A stretch of 34,340 nt of DNA from Bacteroides sp. CAG:927 (lineage in GTDB: Bacteria; Bacteroidota; Bacteroidia; Bacteroidales; Muribaculaceae): assembly GCA_000431155.1 (NCBI GenBank), contig HF985660.1, positions 259,891 through 294,230 of the forward strand, in the 5' to 3' direction. Below, piece after piece: positions 32,532-34,340 of this stretch. The notes beneath the pieces were generated by a model. The model saw only the letters and a program-made list of their open reading frames with translations, was not told where the DNA came from and did no database searches. A program made the position numbers and the translations under genes. How positions within the stretch are numbered: the first letter of the stretch is position 1; every line of letters begins with the position of its first letter.

Positions 32532-33254
32532 ATGAACATTTCCGAACGAAACACCCCTACCCTATATTTGCTGCCGGTGCCACTGAGCGACACGGATCCG
32601 CATGCTGTCATGCCCCCGAAATGCATAGAAGTGGCATGCACGGTGAAGCATTTCATAGTGGAGAATGTGCGCAGTGCGCGTCGTTTTTTGAAGCGATGCA
32701 GCCGGGAAATAGACATAGACACCCTGACATTCAGCGTACTTGACGAGCATACCGATCCGGCTGATGTGGCACGTATGCTTGACCCTATGGCCGAGGGTCA
32801 TGACATGGCCCTGATGAGCGAGGCCGGGTGTCCCGCCGTGGCGGATCCCGGAGCACTGGCTGTGGCACATGCGCAAGAGTCAGGGTACAGGGTTGACCCG
32901 TTGATAGGCCCGTCAAGCATCCTGCTTGCGCTGATGGCCTCGGGGTTCAATGGCCAAACATTTGCATTTGCCGGCTATCTGCCGGTGGAAACCGGGGCGC
33001 GCACCAGCAAATTGCGTGAGATGGAACGCAGAATCATGCGTGAGCGCCAAACACAGATATTTATAGAAACACCGTATCGCAACAACAAGCTCATAGCCGA
33101 GCTGTGCCGAGTGCTGCCGCCCGACATGAAGCTATGCGTGGCATCCGACATCACCGGCGAGCGCCAGAGCATAATCACGCGCCCACTCAGATGGTGGGGA
33201 AAAGCGCACTACGACTACGGCAAAACACCAACCATATTTTTGCTTTTTTCGTAG
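32532..33254 (+). CDS. SAM-dependent tetrapyrrole-methylase-fold methyltransferase (RsmI-like)
   Basis: A 240-residue methyltransferase of the tetrapyrrole methylase fold, in the branch of RsmI, which 2'-O-methylates 16S rRNA C1402. It is shorter than true RsmI (about 280) and diverges at the N-terminus, so it may be a paralog with another RNA target. Motifs: LYLLPVPLSD, ALMSEAGCPAVADPG (RsmI: SDAGTP.isDPG), VDPLIGPSSILLALMASGF and FAGYLPVE, then QIFIETPYRNN and LCVASDITGERQ. The ATG at 32532 (MNISERNTP) is preferred over the open frame to 32499, which would include the -7 box. The MBL gene starts 1 nt after its stop. Confidence 0.88.
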   Translation: MNISERNTPTLYLLPVPLSDTDPHAVMPPKCIEVACTVKHFIVENVRSARRFLKRCSREIDIDTLTFSVLDEHTDPADVARMLDPMAEGHDMALMSEAGCPAVADPGALAVAHAQESGYRVDPLIGPSSILLALMASGFNGQTFAFAGYLPVETGARTSKLREMERRIMRERQTQIFIETPYRNNKLIAELCRVLPPDMKLCVASDITGERQSIITRPLRWWGKAHYDYGKTPTIFLLFS

Positions 33255-33255
33255 T

Positions 33256-34299
33256 ATGGCACGTAAGAAATTAAGGATAAACACATCAGGACCGGGCTTG
33301 TTTGATTTTTTTGCCGATGACGAGCCAATACCGGAACCGGCCGCCAAGAAGATACGTGACTTTGCCATAAGCACAAGCCGCAAACGGCAGATGCAGACGG
33401 CCCAAGCCACAGAAGCGATTGACACGGTTGACACGACATCACTCGCAAAAGCTGACACTCTGAGGTTTATCAGTTTCGGCAGCGGAAGCTCGGGGAACTG
33501 TTCGTATCTCGGCGACAGTACGACGGGGTTGCTGATTGATGCCGGAGTAGATGCAAAAACAGTGCTTGACGGGCTGACTGACAATGGTCTGTCAATAAAA
33601 AATGTGACAGGGATATTGCTCACACACGACCATAGCGACCATGTGCGGTTTGTGTATCAGCTTGTACGGAAATACACTCATATCGGCATCTACTGCACAC
33701 CCAAGACCCTGAACGGATTGTTGCGGCGTCACAGCATATCACGGCGCATAAAGGATTATCACAAACCCATATATAAAGAATTTCCATTCAAATTGGGAGA
33801 GTTTGAGGTAACGGCATTTGATGTGAGCCATGACGGCACCGACAACTGCGGTTATTTCATAACGCACGGCAAGCACAAATTTGCAGTGGCCACAGATCTG
33901 GGATGCATCACAGAGCGAGTGGATTTCTATATGCGTCAGGCTCAATATGTCATGATCGAGAGCAACTATGACCAATATATGCTTGAGCACGGGCCATATC
34001 CGCTATACTTGCGAGCACGCATAGCCGCCGACCGAGGCCACCTCAACAATGAGGTGACGGCAAAATTTCTCAAAGATATATTCTCACCGCATCTGAGATA
34101 TGTGTTCCTGTGCCATTTGAGTCATGACAACAACACTCCTGAAATAGCACTGCGATGCATACGCACGGCATTGCTTGACGCAGGGACACCACGAGTAGGC
34201 AACGGATCCGACCCGCGACTCAACAATGACGGCGGGATAGAGCTTATAGCGTTGCCGCGCTTTGATGCGTCGCCTCTATATACTTTCCGCATAGATTAA
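33256..34299 (+). CDS. MBL-fold metallo-hydrolase (YycJ/WalJ-like) with N-terminal extension
   Basis: A 347-residue metallo-beta-lactamase-fold enzyme related to YycJ/WalJ, reported in Bacillus as a 5'-3' exonuclease linked to mismatch repair. The core (from about residue 68) begins LRFISFGSGSSGNCSYLG, with metal motif THDHSDH, the conserved DVSHDGTDNCGYFI, ATDLGCITE and CHLSHDNN. Ahead of it is a roughly 67-residue polar extension (GLFDFFADDEPIPEP..., then STSRKRQMQTA) not found in the usual 260-residue proteins. Met46 could be an alternative start, but the ATG at 33256 sits 1 nt after the upstream stop and is favoured. Likely cotranscribed with the RsmI-like gene. Confidence 0.88.
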   Translation: MARKKLRINTSGPGLFDFFADDEPIPEPAAKKIRDFAISTSRKRQMQTAQATEAIDTVDTTSLAKADTLRFISFGSGSSGNCSYLGDSTTGLLIDAGVDAKTVLDGLTDNGLSIKNVTGILLTHDHSDHVRFVYQLVRKYTHIGIYCTPKTLNGLLRRHSISRRIKDYHKPIYKEFPFKLGEFEVTAFDVSHDGTDNCGYFITHGKHKFAVATDLGCITERVDFYMRQAQYVMIESNYDQYMLEHGPYPLYLRARIAADRGHLNNEVTAKFLKDIFSPHLRYVFLCHLSHDNNTPEIALRCIRTALLDAGTPRVGNGSDPRLNNDGGIELIALPRFDASPLYTFRID

Positions 34300-34340
34300 G
34301 AGTGAGGGATTTTCCAGAATGTCAGTGTGCTCTTGCCGAT

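Noticed and set aside
1..34340. Mobile element, CRISPR array, toxin-antitoxin or defence system
   Set aside because: No transposase, integrase, phage gene, direct-repeat array or recognised defence domain was found on either strand; the gene content is mostly conserved Bacteroidales core plus surface proteins.

Overview
This window looks like a stretch of Bacteroidales chromosome, probably Muribaculaceae (S24-7) or a close relative; the family-level call is inference. The evidence is repeated Bacteroidota-type promoters (TTTG, 19-20 nt, TAnnTTTG), genes largely restricted to that phylum (DUF3256, TIGR02757, DUF1573, short LrgA/LrgB), large secreted proteins ending in Por/T9SS-like sorting domains, and no evident Shine-Dalgarno sites. 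No phage, insertion sequence, CRISPR array or defence island is visible. Most of the window is core genome.

Layout. 1-5.4 kb: a DEAD-box RNA helicase (-), divergent from a DUF3256-xseA-xseB operon (exonuclease VII), then a secreted M64 metallopeptidase (-). 5.4-8.2 kb: a membrane histidine kinase translationally coupled to a HAD phosphatase, converging on recO (-). 8.2-8.85 kb: tRNA-Glu, rpsT, tRNA-Glu, ending in an intrinsic terminator. 8.8-13.2 kb: TIGR02757 (DNA-glycosylase-like), two DUF1573 proteins, the MeaB GTPase and a DUF2156 acyltransferase-like protein. 13.2-16.5 kb: a 1073-residue exported multidomain protein (-). 16.5-18.1 kb: metK behind a long structured leader that reads as a complete SAM-II riboswitch with antiterminator and terminator. 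18.2-22.8 kb: a PpiD-like membrane protein, sdaA, greA and a HIT protein. 22.9-31.3 kb: two very large exported proteins (1488 and 1240 aa) built from choice-of-anchor-J-like, Fn3-like and CARDB-like domains. 31.3-34.3 kb: lrgAB (-), divergent from an RsmI-like methyltransferase and a YycJ-like MBL hydrolase with an unusual N-terminal extension.

How the genes fit together. The clearest regulatory unit is metK: its leader carries a SAM-sensing pseudoknot whose GCTAAA tail also pairs with the 5' arm of a terminator, which predicts feedback control of SAM synthesis by transcription termination. Several other leaders (greA, ppiD-like, sdaA) contain hairpins in positions that suggest control after initiation. 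The three large exported proteins share architecture and C-terminal tails and probably use the same secretion route, although no secretion machinery is encoded here. RecO, Exo VII, TIGR02757 and the YycJ-like hydrolase are all plausibly connected to DNA repair but sit in separate transcription units.
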